From contig CAMGYJ010000009.1 in the NCBI GenBank assembly GCA_946122785.1, positions 25,145,633 through 25,209,632 on the forward strand: a stretch of 64,000 nt of DNA. The letters are read 5' to 3'. The notes beneath the pieces are model-generated. The model saw nothing but the letters and a program-made list of their open reading frames with translations. It did no database searches and was not told where the DNA came from. Of this stretch, positions 21,341 to 31,783 are shown in pieces. The DNA is from Linum tenue. Its lineage: Eukaryota > Streptophyta > Magnoliopsida > Malpighiales > Linaceae. Made by a program: the position numbers and the translations under genes. Position 1 is the stretch's first letter, and each line of letters starts with the position of its first letter.

Positions 21341-23673
21341 ATGAAATATATGATGTGCTATTGAATGACCAGCACACTCCCTCCCTATAGCGAGCTCCTG
21401 TCTCTTCACAAACCACTCGTTTACCTTCCAGTATGTCATCTCCACTAGGACAGATACAGACATTGCCATAATGCTCTTGTAGACTCCATTTATGCTCTCG
21501 CCATGGTTGGTAGTTGCAATGTCGAATCTAGCCCCGTTGTCCATGTGAAATGTCCACATGTGCAGATCTTGACAATCTGCCCATATTGCTCCCGCCCGGT
21601 GTATCTGACGGATCGTCTTCATCTTCTGCTCGTATTTTTTTGGTTGATGTGAAACCGCTTCAAGACAGGAGAATAAATAATTAAGGCATAAGAAATTTCA
21701 TTTGAACAATAAACCATGAACAAGCACTGAATTACATTACTACCTGCACTCCACAATTGATCTCTTATGTCTTTCTTCTTGCCAAATTTGTGTTGGAAAT
21801 TGGCAAGGAAGTGACGAATACACCAGCGCCATGTCCATCCCCATTCGTCGGGAAAACCACCGACGGCGTGTTTAATCCAGGCATGTCGATCCGATATAAT
21901 TGTAATACCCATTCTTTCTGTGACGTGGGCGTGTAGCTTGTCAAAGAACCATGCCCAACTTAAGTTGTTCTCCCCTTCAACTAATGCAAATGCTAAGGGG
22001 AAAATACTTAAATTTCCATCAACCCCAGTGGCAATGAGAAGAGTTTCTTTATACTTCCCAGTAAGGAAAGTTCCATCAACCTGTTAAAATTAATAATTAG
22101 TTAGTAAAAATTGAACTTAGTAAAGTAATGAACTAGTACAATAGCTTGAGTCCGTAATATACCTGAATCACTGACATGCAGAAGGGAAACCCGTCAATGC
22201 ATGGCTTGAATGTCCAGAACAGACGATGAAACATCAACTCGTTCTGTACTCGAACTTGATCTTCAGTTTGTACGTTGTTGTACCACGGGACGAAAACCGT
22301 CCCAGGGTTGGACTCCTCCATTGCGGACATTAGTCTATGGAGTAAAGCATACGAGTCCTCCCAATCACCGTAGACCTCAGCCATGGCCTTCTGCTTCCCA
22401 TGTCACACCTTCTTATACCTTATGGTGTAGGAATGCCGATCCTTCACCTCTGCCATGATAGCTTTTATCTTGATATCTGGTTGTGCCTCGATTAGGTGCT
22501 TAATGGTTCTTGCCACTTTTTTTGCTTTAAGTTGCCGGTGATCTTGTGAAAGTATGGTTGAAGAGCATATGTGGTTGTTCTCTACTGTCCGCATTACTAA
22601 GACGCCCTTTCTCTTCATATATGCAGCCCGAAGTTGCCACATACAACCCTCTCCAGCATTCTTACAAATGACATGCAGTTGTTTGGTGTCATAATATTTT
22701 ACCTTCCATTCGAAGTTACGCCGCATGGCTTCTTCGCTAAAAGCATCTTGCACATCAGCTTTCGAAGTGAACGCCATACCCACTTCCAAATTAGCAGTCG
22801 AATTATACACAGGCATGGGCTGAAAGTCAGGGGCATCGTTCTAACCATATGAAAATTGATCAGGAACCTCTGTGTAGTAAGGCGTTGGAACGCCACCTCT
22901 CTGTCATCGATATCGTCCGTATCTTCCTCCTCACTGACTGATCTCAAATCTTCCTCACTTTCATCATCACTGGAGGCGAATGGATAGCTCGGCTCAGGAT
23001 GGTCATCGTTACCAGCATAACAAACATCGTCTTCTTGGTCATGCGAAGTACGCCGAGATCGAAGGGTGTTCTCAATGTCAGCCCACTCTGGACCCCAAGC
23101 AGGCCATTAATCACCGTCGGGCTGAACGATATCGACGGCAGTCTCAGCATGTTGTGGGTATTCTTCCCACCCAACACCTCCTTCAGAACTACCTCCTCCG
23201 TAGTTGCTTGAAGTACCACCCCAGCCATACCCTCCTGCAGAAGTACCTCCTCCGTAGTTACTTAAACTACCACCCCAGCCATACCCTCCTGCAAAACCAT
23301 CATCACAAAAATACTGGTGAGAATGAGTTTCACCGACCGGCTCGGTCTCGACATACACCTCTGCAAGCCGCACCCCGTTATAAGATAGGAACTGTATCAT
23401 CATGTTCACCGCGTCATCATCATTTATGACAACTTTTTCGTACATGATTCCGTCAGCACTCATGTTTGGATACCGATAAGTAATTTGACCAACTCTCCTT
23501 TGCCCGCCCGTACAAGTCCTTTCTGCACAAATGTCATGGAGTTCTTGCCACGAGAATCTTGACTCAATTTTTAGCATAGTGGATTCGCCATTTTCATAGT
23601 CGATCCCAATGTTCGAGTTTGTCACCCGACCATTCCACCGAATAATAAGCCGAAACTTCTTAAATTTACCCAT
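21281..23673 (-). pseudogene. mudrA-type MULE transposase, broken
   Basis: The start codon is at 23671-23673. The N-terminal part (MGKFKKFRLIIRWNGRV) is the plant MuDR lead domain. Next comes a glycine-rich insert with three copies of a GGYGWGG...SNYGGG unit (about 23170-23300). An acidic stretch follows, then the MuDR DNA-binding domain (from PVYNSTANLEVGMAF at about 22815, with VICKNAGEGCMWQLRA). The MULE catalytic domain has the first Asp in VDGTFLTGKY (about 22075), the second in IISDRHAWIKHA (about 21890) and the Glu in TTNHGESINGVYK (about 21492). Introns lie at about 22081-22162 and near 21640-21745. Lesions: TAA at about 23107-23109, a frameshift at a C run near 22835, and TGA at about 22403-22405 where tryptophan is expected. 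The SWIM zinc finger is absent; the frame ends in the tandem array. Confidence 0.8.
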
Positions 23674-24069
23674 GTCTGCAATTTATAATAATTAAGTATA
23701 GTATATAATTAGTACATTATGGATACAAAAACAATATCATCCAAACCCATAAACAAACGCAACTAATTCATCTATCATGAGAAAACTAAACAAATTCATC
23801 TAAATTCATAACTAACTAACTAACTAACATCTATCATATCATAATTAATCTAAATATCTCATAACATATTTGTCAATAACCGCAATTCACTACATACAAA
23901 CAAATAATTACTAATACATCAACATGTAAACAATACATAATTATAACATACCGAATTCCGATGAGTTTCTTGAGCAGTAAACCAACTCCAAACCAGCTGA
24001 GAAAACGACCAAAAAACCACTAATTTTTGTAATACTTTGATGTAAGGCAGCAGGAGGGACGTGGGGGTC
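23674..24069 (-). promoter_or_regulatory. 5' flank of mudrA (leader and promoter)
   Basis: An AT-rich stretch lies between the mudrA start codon and the right subterminal repeats. No separate gene is seen, and a single TATA box cannot be chosen. Confidence 0.35.
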
Positions 24070-24509
24070 AGTTTTATAAGGAAAAATGTCAGCTAATCAC
24101 CGCAGTGGACAATTGCGGTGAACACATCACCGCTTTTGTACAAAACGGTGATAGCTAGGTCACTGTGACCTAATTTTCCACCTACCAGGGCTCTAAAACG
24201 TGGTCAAATATTACCATTTTGCACAACAGCGGTGAGGCAATCACCGTTTTGGACGGCAGCGGTGATACCTTCCCCGTTGTTGTCAAAAGCGGTGATCTCT
24301 TCCCCGTTGTTGTCGAAAGCGGTGATACCTTCCCCGTTGTTTTCGAAAGCGGTGATACCTTCCCCGTTTTAGACTAAAGCGGTGATTATTATCACTGTCG
24401 AAGAATAAGACAGTGATGTTGAAACTGCTGTACTTTGAGAAAGAAGTTTATAAGTACTGTATTTAGGGACGTTCTTTTAATAAATTGAGTATTCTGTGAT
24501 TTTTCCCCT

Positions 24510-24915
24510 ATTCCACACTGTGTTAAGAGAAAGATAGAGATGACCAGAAAAGAGAGCTGCTTTCTTTACTTAAAGTCAAACCCATTCTTTCTAGACGTAA
24601 CTACTCTTAATTACGGTAATTAATAGATAGAGATTTTTCTTGATTCCTTGTTGGATTTGAAAATAAAGGTTTTTTATGTGAGAAATGAGATTTTTGAGTT
24701 GTGAAAATCTTTGGATTTATGATGGATTAGTTGTATTTTCTATTTAAAGATAACATTGTTTGTTTAGTTAATTTTGATCTTAAATTTCAAGGTTTTTGTA
24801 CCATGGCTCACAAATCCTTACCTTCCATGACCAAATACCATATACAATGTGGTATTGACAAATACGTGAGGTTCACAAATTTGGAACTAGAAAAGACCAA
24901 ATATGTGGGCTCAAG
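24510..24915. other. Right flank of the MULE, no gene
   Basis: AT-rich, with short open frames only. I see nothing supportable. Confidence 0.5.
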
Positions 24916-24919
24916 ATAG

Positions 24920-25780
24920 GGTGCATAACCCATGGTTATGCACCCATCAATAACCAAATCTGGACCCTTCATTTAGAAAATCCAGATCTAAGGATGGAGA
25001 ATTAAAGGCTATTTTTATTTTCACTAGTTTTCTTAATTGACTCATATCTTTTTCGTTTTAACTCGGATTTTAATTTTTTTTGCACAGATGGAACGAGTTC
25101 ATCGTGCTCTACAAAATGAGATCAATTTTCAATATTTTTTGAGGAAAAAAAATTCTGGCCTCTCGGTACCAACTGCATACCATATGGTATTTTCTTCGTT
25201 TTTCATTCGTTTTTGAAAACGTTTGCACAGCAGGGACGAGTTCATCATGATCTATTGGATCTACAAATTTCTGGGTGAACAAATTACAAGACCAAAAAAT
25301 ACCACACAATACCATACAATACCACCCTGGTACGGGGTGGTATTTTATGGTATTTTATGGTATACAATGTTAAAAGTCGTAAATGACAATTAATATACTT
25401 CTACTATCATGTATTCAATCATCCTACAGTCTTGGTTTGTTCATACCACCATGGTACGCTTTTGAACCCATAGGTATGCTCTTATTTCAATACCAGTCAA
25501 TACCATATGGTATAGACTGGTAAAAAATGGCTCAAATTTTTTTGTTCGAAAAATATATAAAAGTGGATATCATTTTGAAGAGCACAATTAATCTGATCTA
25601 ACTGTGCAAAAAAAATTAAATTTCGACTTAAAACAAGTGAGAAATCGTCCGTCAAACATTAAGGAGGGGAAAATTAAAGGCTTTCCAGGAGAGAGAGGAT
25701 GCTGATGTCATGCTGATGTGGGCGGGTTACTCATAGTTACTCACCATAAAGTTACTGACCTGATCCATTCCCAAATCTGT
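24920..25780 (+). repeat. Dispersed repeat family R, copy 2 (longest)
   Basis: The block starts with an inverted word pair (GGGTGCATAACC and GGTTATGCACCC at 24920-24950) and contains ACCAAATCTGGACCCTTCAT. The R core lies at 25430-25630 (TTGTTCATACCACCATGGTA, CAATACCATATGGTATAGAC, ATCATTTTGAAGAGCACAAT). It ends near GCGGGTTACTCATAGTTACTC. It is probably a non-autonomous element, but no termini or target duplication could be fixed. Confidence 0.5.
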
Positions 25781-26434
25781 GAGCCTCACGGATTTGTATA
25801 CCTCAACAAACAGTGACTTTTTGGCAAATATAGAATGCTTGAAATTTGATTGTCAAATACATAACAAAAATCCTACAAACAAACAATGCCTTACTTTTGA
25901 GACTTGGCGGTAAATTTGGTGCCTTTATGATTGTAGGTGGGGGTAGTGAGCAATAACGGTAAAAAAAAAATGGGAAGGGAAGTCATCTTCTTCTTGCTCT
26001 ATTAGACGTGTAATAATATTTTCACCATGGAAAGTAGCTTAGCCGTGTAACCACTGACCATGGTGGTGGTGGAGCCGTAGTAGTTCAACCGCAGTCTTCA
26101 AGCCAACACTTTTGAAGTTGACTTTGCTATTTTGGTCGACCATTGCCAGACCATTTATCCTTAATTGGTTTATTGCATATGGTCCAGTTGTTTTGATTCC
26201 TAATGAAATAAATAAAATTTCCATTTCAAGTTGACTTTTCTATTTCGCCAGACATCACCAGACGCCATTTGGTTTATTATATATGTTATATATATTACCC
26301 GTTGCTTTTTATAAGGAAATGAATTAAGTTCAAATGTTTGACTGGGCCATAGCCAGGCACTTGCCCTTTATATACTAATAACTAATTATATTTTACGTTG
26401 GTGGAGAACTTAAAACCAATCCCAAACCTTGGGC
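25781..26434. other. Upstream region of the acyltransferase gene
   Basis: No gene is seen. AT-rich, with tandem-looking text around 26100-26270 (TTGACTTTNCTATTTNG with CCANACCATT, twice about 125 bp apart). Confidence 0.45.
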
Positions 26435-26442
26435 TATAAATA
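26435..26442 (+). promoter_or_regulatory. TATA box of the acyltransferase gene
   Basis: TATAAATA lies 72 bp before the start codon at 26514, a normal plant spacing for a core promoter with a short leader. Confidence 0.7.
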
Positions 26443-26513
26443 ACAGCAACCAAAAGGACTTCGCTTCTGCAGTGCCCGATTCCATCAAAACAGACCCAAA
26501 CCAATTGAAACCA

Positions 26514-27043
26514 ATGGCCGCACCATCTTCCACCCTGGTGTTCAAGGTCCACAGGCGCGAACCGGAGCTGGTCCGACCGGCCAAACCGACCCCATACGAG
26601 GTCAAGCTCCTCTCCGACATTGACGACCAGCAAGGGCTCCGATTCCACATCCCTGTGGTTCAGTTCTACAAGCACGCGCCTTCCATTCGTGGGAAGGACG
26701 ACCCCGTGGCAGTGATCCGGCGGGCGTTGTCAGAGACACTTGTGCCTTACTATCCGTTCGCCGGTCGCCTGAGGGAAGGGCCCAATCGGAAGCTCATGGT
26801 GGAGTGCACCGCCGAAGGCGTGCTGTTCGTCGAGGCCGACGCCGATGTCCGGCTGACGGAGTTCGGGGACCAGCTTCAGCCACCGTTTGCTTGCATGAAA
26901 GAGCTTCTATTCGACGTCCCCGGCTCTAACGCCGTCCTTCATTCCCCTCTCCTACTTATTCAGGTTCATCATTATTAAAAGCCTTACAAACATGAAACAT
27001 CCATGCGTCATGCGTCTGAGTGTACATACATACATACATATAT

Positions 27044-27091
<48 letters not shown>

Positions 27092-28620
27092 TATATATAA
27101 TTTTAGCAAAATATTATTGTCACAATTTCTGTTGATTACCCATATATAAATATTTGGTATAGGGTCAATGTCCTGCGACTAGTTTTGGTAGGTTGATTTA
27201 ATTGGGGTCAGATTTAGAGGGCGAGAATAAATGGTTTTTTTTTATCTTCTTTGTAAAATCATAGTATAGGGTGACAACCGGTGGTAGACGTTAGTGAAAA
27301 TTAGTAAATGATAGTTAGTGTATATTTTTAAAATCATGTTTACAACTATTCAACACGATTGTATATCTATACTACGATGATACACTTTCATACTATCATA
27401 GTATGATTTTATGTACTACCATATCAGTTTTTTGTTCCAAATATATCAAAACGGCATCATTTTGAAAAGTTCAATTAATATGATTTTTCTGTGTACAAAA
27501 ATCAAAATTCTGTTGACAACAAAAAAACCCGTTAAATTAAATTGAAAAAGTTAATTATCTTTCAGAAATAGTACATAGAATTGTGCATGGTTATAGAGGG
27601 AAATTCTGCATAGGATTTGTTCTCTAAATATTTCTGTGCTTTGATTCTCTTAAAATACAACAGGTGACGCGCCTCAAATGTGGCAGTTTCATCTTTGCCC
27701 TCCGTCTTTCCCATTGCATGAGTGATGCTCCCGGTCTGGTCCAGTTCATGTCTGCCATCGGCGAAATCGCTCGAGGATCCCACGCTCCCTCTATCCCTCC
27801 GGTGTGGGAAAGATATTTTCTTAGTACACGCTCACCTCCACGCGTGACACATACCCACCGCGAGTACGGACAACAAGCCACCATCGATGAAAACAACACA
27901 CTGACAACAATGCCTCACAATTTCGATAGCATGGCGCAAATATCCTTCTTCTTCGGCTGCTCCCAACTATCCGCCCTTCGTCGCCACGCTCCTCCGCACC
28001 TCCGCCAATCCTACTCCCGATTCGAGATCTTGGCATCCTGCCTCTGGAAGTGTCGAACGGTTTCCCTTCGGCCCGACCCCAAAGAAACGATGAGGATGAT
28101 CTGCCTTGTCAGCATGCGAGGAAAATTCTCTGATCCACCACTACCCATAGGTTACTATGGCAACACCTTCGCCTTCGCGGTGGCAGAGGCACCGGCTGGC
28201 GAGCTATGCCGGAACCCATTAGGTTATGCTTTAGATCTCGTGAGAAAGGCCAAAGGCGAGGTGACAGAGGAGTACATGAAGTCAGTCGCCGACCTAATGG
28301 CGTTGACAGGACGACCTGATTTCTTGAAGACAAGGTGGACATACCTAGTGTCCGATGTGACAAGGGCCGGGTTTGAGACCGTGGATTTCGGGTGGGGCTC
28401 GCCGGTTTATGGTGGCCCGGCTGAGCCAGATGTCGGGCCAGTTCCGGGATTAGCAAACTTTTGTATACCGTGTAAGAACAAGGAAGGGGAGGATGGGATT
28501 GTTCTGGCTATTAGCTTGCCGACGCAGGCAATGGAGAGGTTTGTGAAAGAGCTCGAAAGCATGTTGAAGTCACCACCAAATGAGACCAAAACGTTTACTC
28601 ATGTGATGTCAGCTTTATAA
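26514..28620 (+). CDS. BAHD alcohol O-acyltransferase (two exons, 468 aa)
   Basis: Exons are 26514-26963 and 27664-28620. The 700-bp GT-AG intron is in phase 0 and lies between LLLIQ and VTRLK, the conserved BAHD intron position. I chose the ATG at 26514 ([10 protein letters not shown]) because the upstream in-frame start is a GTG. The protein belongs to the BAHD family, which moves acyl groups from acyl-CoA to alcohols or amines in the cytosol. The catalytic motif HxxxD is HCMSD at residues 167-171, and the structural motif DFGWG is at 391-395. [16 protein letters not shown] and the run after HCMSD (APGLVQFM) resemble benzyl alcohol benzoyltransferase and fruit-ester alcohol acyltransferases. 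Usual HTMSD is HCMSD here, and GGF is GSF. The frame is intact and the length normal, so it is likely functional. The exact substrate cannot be told. Confidence 0.92.
27018..27091. repeat. Compound CATA/TA/TG microsatellite in the BAHD intron
   Basis: Runs of CATA, TA and TG follow each other inside the acyltransferase intron and are likely to vary in length between individuals. Confidence 0.85.
27240..27560 (+). repeat. Dispersed repeat family R, copy 3, in the BAHD intron
   Basis: It shares with copies 1 and 2 the order ACACTTTCATAC, GTTCCAAATATATCAAA, CATCATTTTGAAAAG, TTCAATTAATATGAT and TGTACAAAAATC. It accounts for about half of the intron. Confidence 0.5.
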
Positions 28621-28859
28621 ATGATAGTGAGATTTATCATATGATTGGTTGCAGGGAAGCCTTTTCTTTAATTAACTAGTTAATTTTGGGGCATTATAAT
28701 GTAATGACTTGAGGTACGTGTATCAATGTGGTTTTTATCATACATTTCTATGTTGTTGAGGTCTGGTCTAATGATAATATCATTATATATTATTCAACTT
28801 GAAAGTTTCAAGTTCAAATCTTTTAAATAGTCGCTAATGGTAAAAAGTAAAAACCAACA
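28621..28859 (+). other. 3' flank of the acyltransferase gene
   Basis: The stretch contains the 3' UTR. No clear AATAAA signal is seen; ATTATAATGTAATG at about 28693 is a weak alternative. Confidence 0.4.
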
Positions 28860-29140
28860 TATGTAACCAAGAGCACTTCTACTATGCTATATAGTATTGG
28901 TGCTTAAATGTACAATTTAAAATTGTACCATAATATTAAATGTATAAGTTTAGGTTGTACCATAAAAGAATTTGTATCATTATGTTATGATACAACTTTA
29001 CAACTTGAAGTTGTACCATCACTTAAGGTACAAGTTTAAGTTGTACCATAAAAGAATTTGTACAAAAAGTATATGTACAATCTGAAGTTGTACCATAACA
29101 CTAAAGGTACAATTTCAAGTTGTACCATAAAGGTAAAAAC
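28860..29140. repeat. Degenerate tandem repeat of a GTACCATAA word
   Basis: Some eight copies of a unit with AAGTTGTACCATAA and a following GGTACAA are spaced 30-50 bp apart. The unit is partly self-complementary (GGTACAA and TTGTACC), so the array can fold back. Confidence 0.65.
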
Positions 29141-29621
29141 CTATACCATCAATGCTATATATCATTATAAAATTCCTCATGTAACCAATCATTTGCATTT
29201 GGTCAAGCTTGAGCTTAATAATGGAGGCCACAACCGGAAAAAATTATGTCACCATTATATAAAAAATTAGGTTGATCTCGTAACATTGAAATTTAATTGG
29301 AAAAAAATTTCAAACAAAGATCAAGAAGTAGGCGGGTTACTCATCTACCTCAAGGTGAAGTCCTCAGTCCTCACATGCCTTACAAGTTGTACGTGAGTGA
29401 TGCCACGGGGCGCAAGAGAAAACAATAAGGAAAAAAAAATAAGAATGTTTATTTCTCTGAAACAAATCAATACCAAATTTTCCTACTTAGATCAAACAAC
29501 ACCCAAATCTAACATGCTACCAAACCAATACCAAAATTCTAATATGTAATCTGAGCCTTATTTGTTCTTAGAAGCATCTACTTCCTCTGAAATTACCTTT
29601 CTTTCAAAAAAAAAAAAAAAA
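29141..29621. other. Unassigned, ends in a poly(A) tract
   Basis: No gene is seen. The poly(A) at 29606-29621 became the target of the MULE insertion. Confidence 0.5.
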
Positions 29622-29999
29622 GACAAAATACACTTGTATAGCCAAAATTTTGCGTTTGTGCCAATAATAGCGAAATTTGGAAAAATGCCACTTATAGCTA
29701 CTTTCGTCCAATTCTTTAACGGTGTTAGCGTTAAGTGTGACTAGACAAATGGAGATGCTTACATGGCGAGCTTTTATTTCCCTTTTACTATGTAATTATC
29801 CACGTGGCTAATGATTAATTAAAAAACAATAACTGCCCAGAAATAAAAAAAGCTCCTCAAATTGGAAATGAACACTTCGGCCACATAAAATCTAAACAAA
29901 AATAAAAAAACCCCATAAAGTTTACACGTCATCTTTTGATTTGTGAATAATAAATAAAACAAAATAAACAAGCAGATCTGGGAAAATCAAAGAACACCA

Positions 30000-30520
30000 A
30001 TCTTCACGCACAAATCAAAATACCAACCGACCCACAAATCATCTCTTTCAAATATGAGTTTTCGTTTCTGCATCTTGAACCACAAATATTGCCTCCGTTT
30101 CTGCTTCTCTTTGCTGCGCTCACAGTTGCTTCGCAGAGAAACCGTCGCCGCCCCTCTTTCTCGTCTTCCTTGTTTCAAGATCCATCGCCGGCGACAGAGG
30201 CCGAGAAAATGATGAGGCAGGGAGCGAGGCAGTGAGGCGAGCGTCGCAACCGCCTCAACGATCGATTCGACTAGATTATCTTCCTCTTCCTCTCATCCAT
30301 CACCAGCTGTTGAAGATCCTCATTGGAGCCGGAGTTCTGAAGCAGTGACGATGAGCCGCAAGCGAAACATCCATCTGCCCAAAAATCAATTCTTACCTTG
30401 CCTTCAATCGCCGCCCCCAATCCCTACTTGTTCAACTCCGCCCCCCTCTCCTGCTGGGAGATTTGATAGTAGAGCCCCCAACCCCTAGCTCAAATAGATT
30501 CATGCTTGAATGTCAATCCA
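30000..30520. other. Possible captured gene fragment in the MULE
   Basis: Between the left arm and the nested MITE there is a GC-richer stretch with CGCCGGCGACAGAGGC and coding-like composition. Open frames are short (63 codons on the minus strand at most) and I cannot assign a source gene. Confidence 0.25.
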
Positions 30521-31264
30521 GAGATTTTGGGTATTTATGGGTTTGGGATTTTTGGTATTTCTGGGTTTGAGATTTTTGTTGCATGGAAGAGGGAGATTAG
30601 GGAGGAGAAGGCGTAGGAGAGGATTCGCGTGGGTAATGGAAGTTGGGGAAGAACCCTAAAATCAAAATTGGGAAAAAGTTGGGGAACATGGGTCGAAGTA
30701 GATGGGGATGGCAACAAAACCCGAACCCACGGGTACCCACCCTACCCAACCCGGTCAACGCGGGTAAATCCGTGTTGACGGGTTTTGGGCCGGGTTCGGG
30801 TTTAAACCCGCTACACTATTCACCAGGTCGGGTTGGGATTGGGTTTAGGTAAACCCGCCCCATGGGTACCCGCCCACACACATATAATTACTTTCTCGGT
30901 ATATTTAATATTCTAAATAATATATCTTCCTTAAACAACTAATATTCTATATGTTTGTGGAGACATGTATAATTTGTTCTTTCTAATTGTTTAGAATGAA
31001 GTTGATATTATGAAGTGGGGAGTGAAGAAACTTAGTTGATGAGGAAGTAGCTTTCAATTAATCTTATTGTTTATATATGTTTATCTTTAATTTTGAATAA
31101 TTTGTATTGATCATTTGTGCTTTGCTTGTATGCTCTAGATTGGTGTTTTTTTTGTATGATTAATTTGTATGAGAAAATTGATGTTAAACTTTTATTTTGA
31201 AAGAAACTTGTTAATTGTAAATTTTTACCACAAAAACCACGGGTACCCATGAACCCGCGGATAC

Positions 31265-31703
31265 TGTCACATGTGGCCGATGACATGGCGCCAACAAGGT
31301 GACAACAAGGCGACTGCACATGTGGCATGTATGGAAGACTAGTAGCATAGAGATGCTCCTAGGATTCTCCACCTAAATGAGAGCTTAATGGTGCACTTAT
31401 GGGCTACATTATGGTAGTATTAATAGAGTGCATTATGGGGGGACTTTATGGGGTGTATTGATGTAGTAGAGAGACATTATGAGGGGCATTGATGCCTTGT
31501 ATGAGGAGAGGCCTATATAAGGAGCCATCTCCCTCACTTGTAACTCATTCCATCATTTTTTAGAGTAATACACACTAGAGAGTTCTCCCACTTCCTATGT
31601 CTTGTTCTTGTTCTTTGCTTTCGAGTGAGTTGAGAGAAAGGCTGCCTAGCGCTCTAACGGATTTGAGAGCTAGGGCTGCACGATCGAGAGTAAGGTCGTG
31701 ACA
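31265..31703 (+). repeat. 5' LTR of the chromovirus
   Basis: 439 bp with TATATAAG near 31511 as the likely core promoter. Next to it is the primer-binding site. Confidence 0.92.
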
Positions 31704-31705
31704 AG

Positions 31706-31718
31706 TGGTATCAGAGCC
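31706..31718 (+). promoter_or_regulatory. Primer-binding site (initiator tRNA-Met)
   Basis: TGGTATCAGAGCC lies two bases after the 5' LTR. Confidence 0.9.
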
Positions 31719-31783
31719 TGGTTCGGCTTTGTGCTAGCAAATTTGAACCTAGAGCCAGAAGGAAAGGAAGAACCTCACCAAAA

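Larger units (their letters stand above)
17495..24509. mobile_element. MULE with long TIRs carrying PMD and mudrA genes
   Basis: The left arm starts GGAAAAAATCACAGAATACTC at 17495. The right arm, on the minus strand, starts GGAAAAATCACAGAATACTC at 24509. The two arms then match for over 120 bp, including TAAATACAGTACTTATAAA and TACAGCAGTTTCAACATCA. Both arms continue into fields of AAAACGGTGAT and ATCACCGTTTT words (17575-18060 and 24070-24420). Target duplication is unclear: CTCCAC on the left against TTCCAC on the right. The interior holds a PMD gene on the plus strand and a mudrA-type transposase on the minus strand, 3' ends facing. Both genes are broken. Confidence 0.8.
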
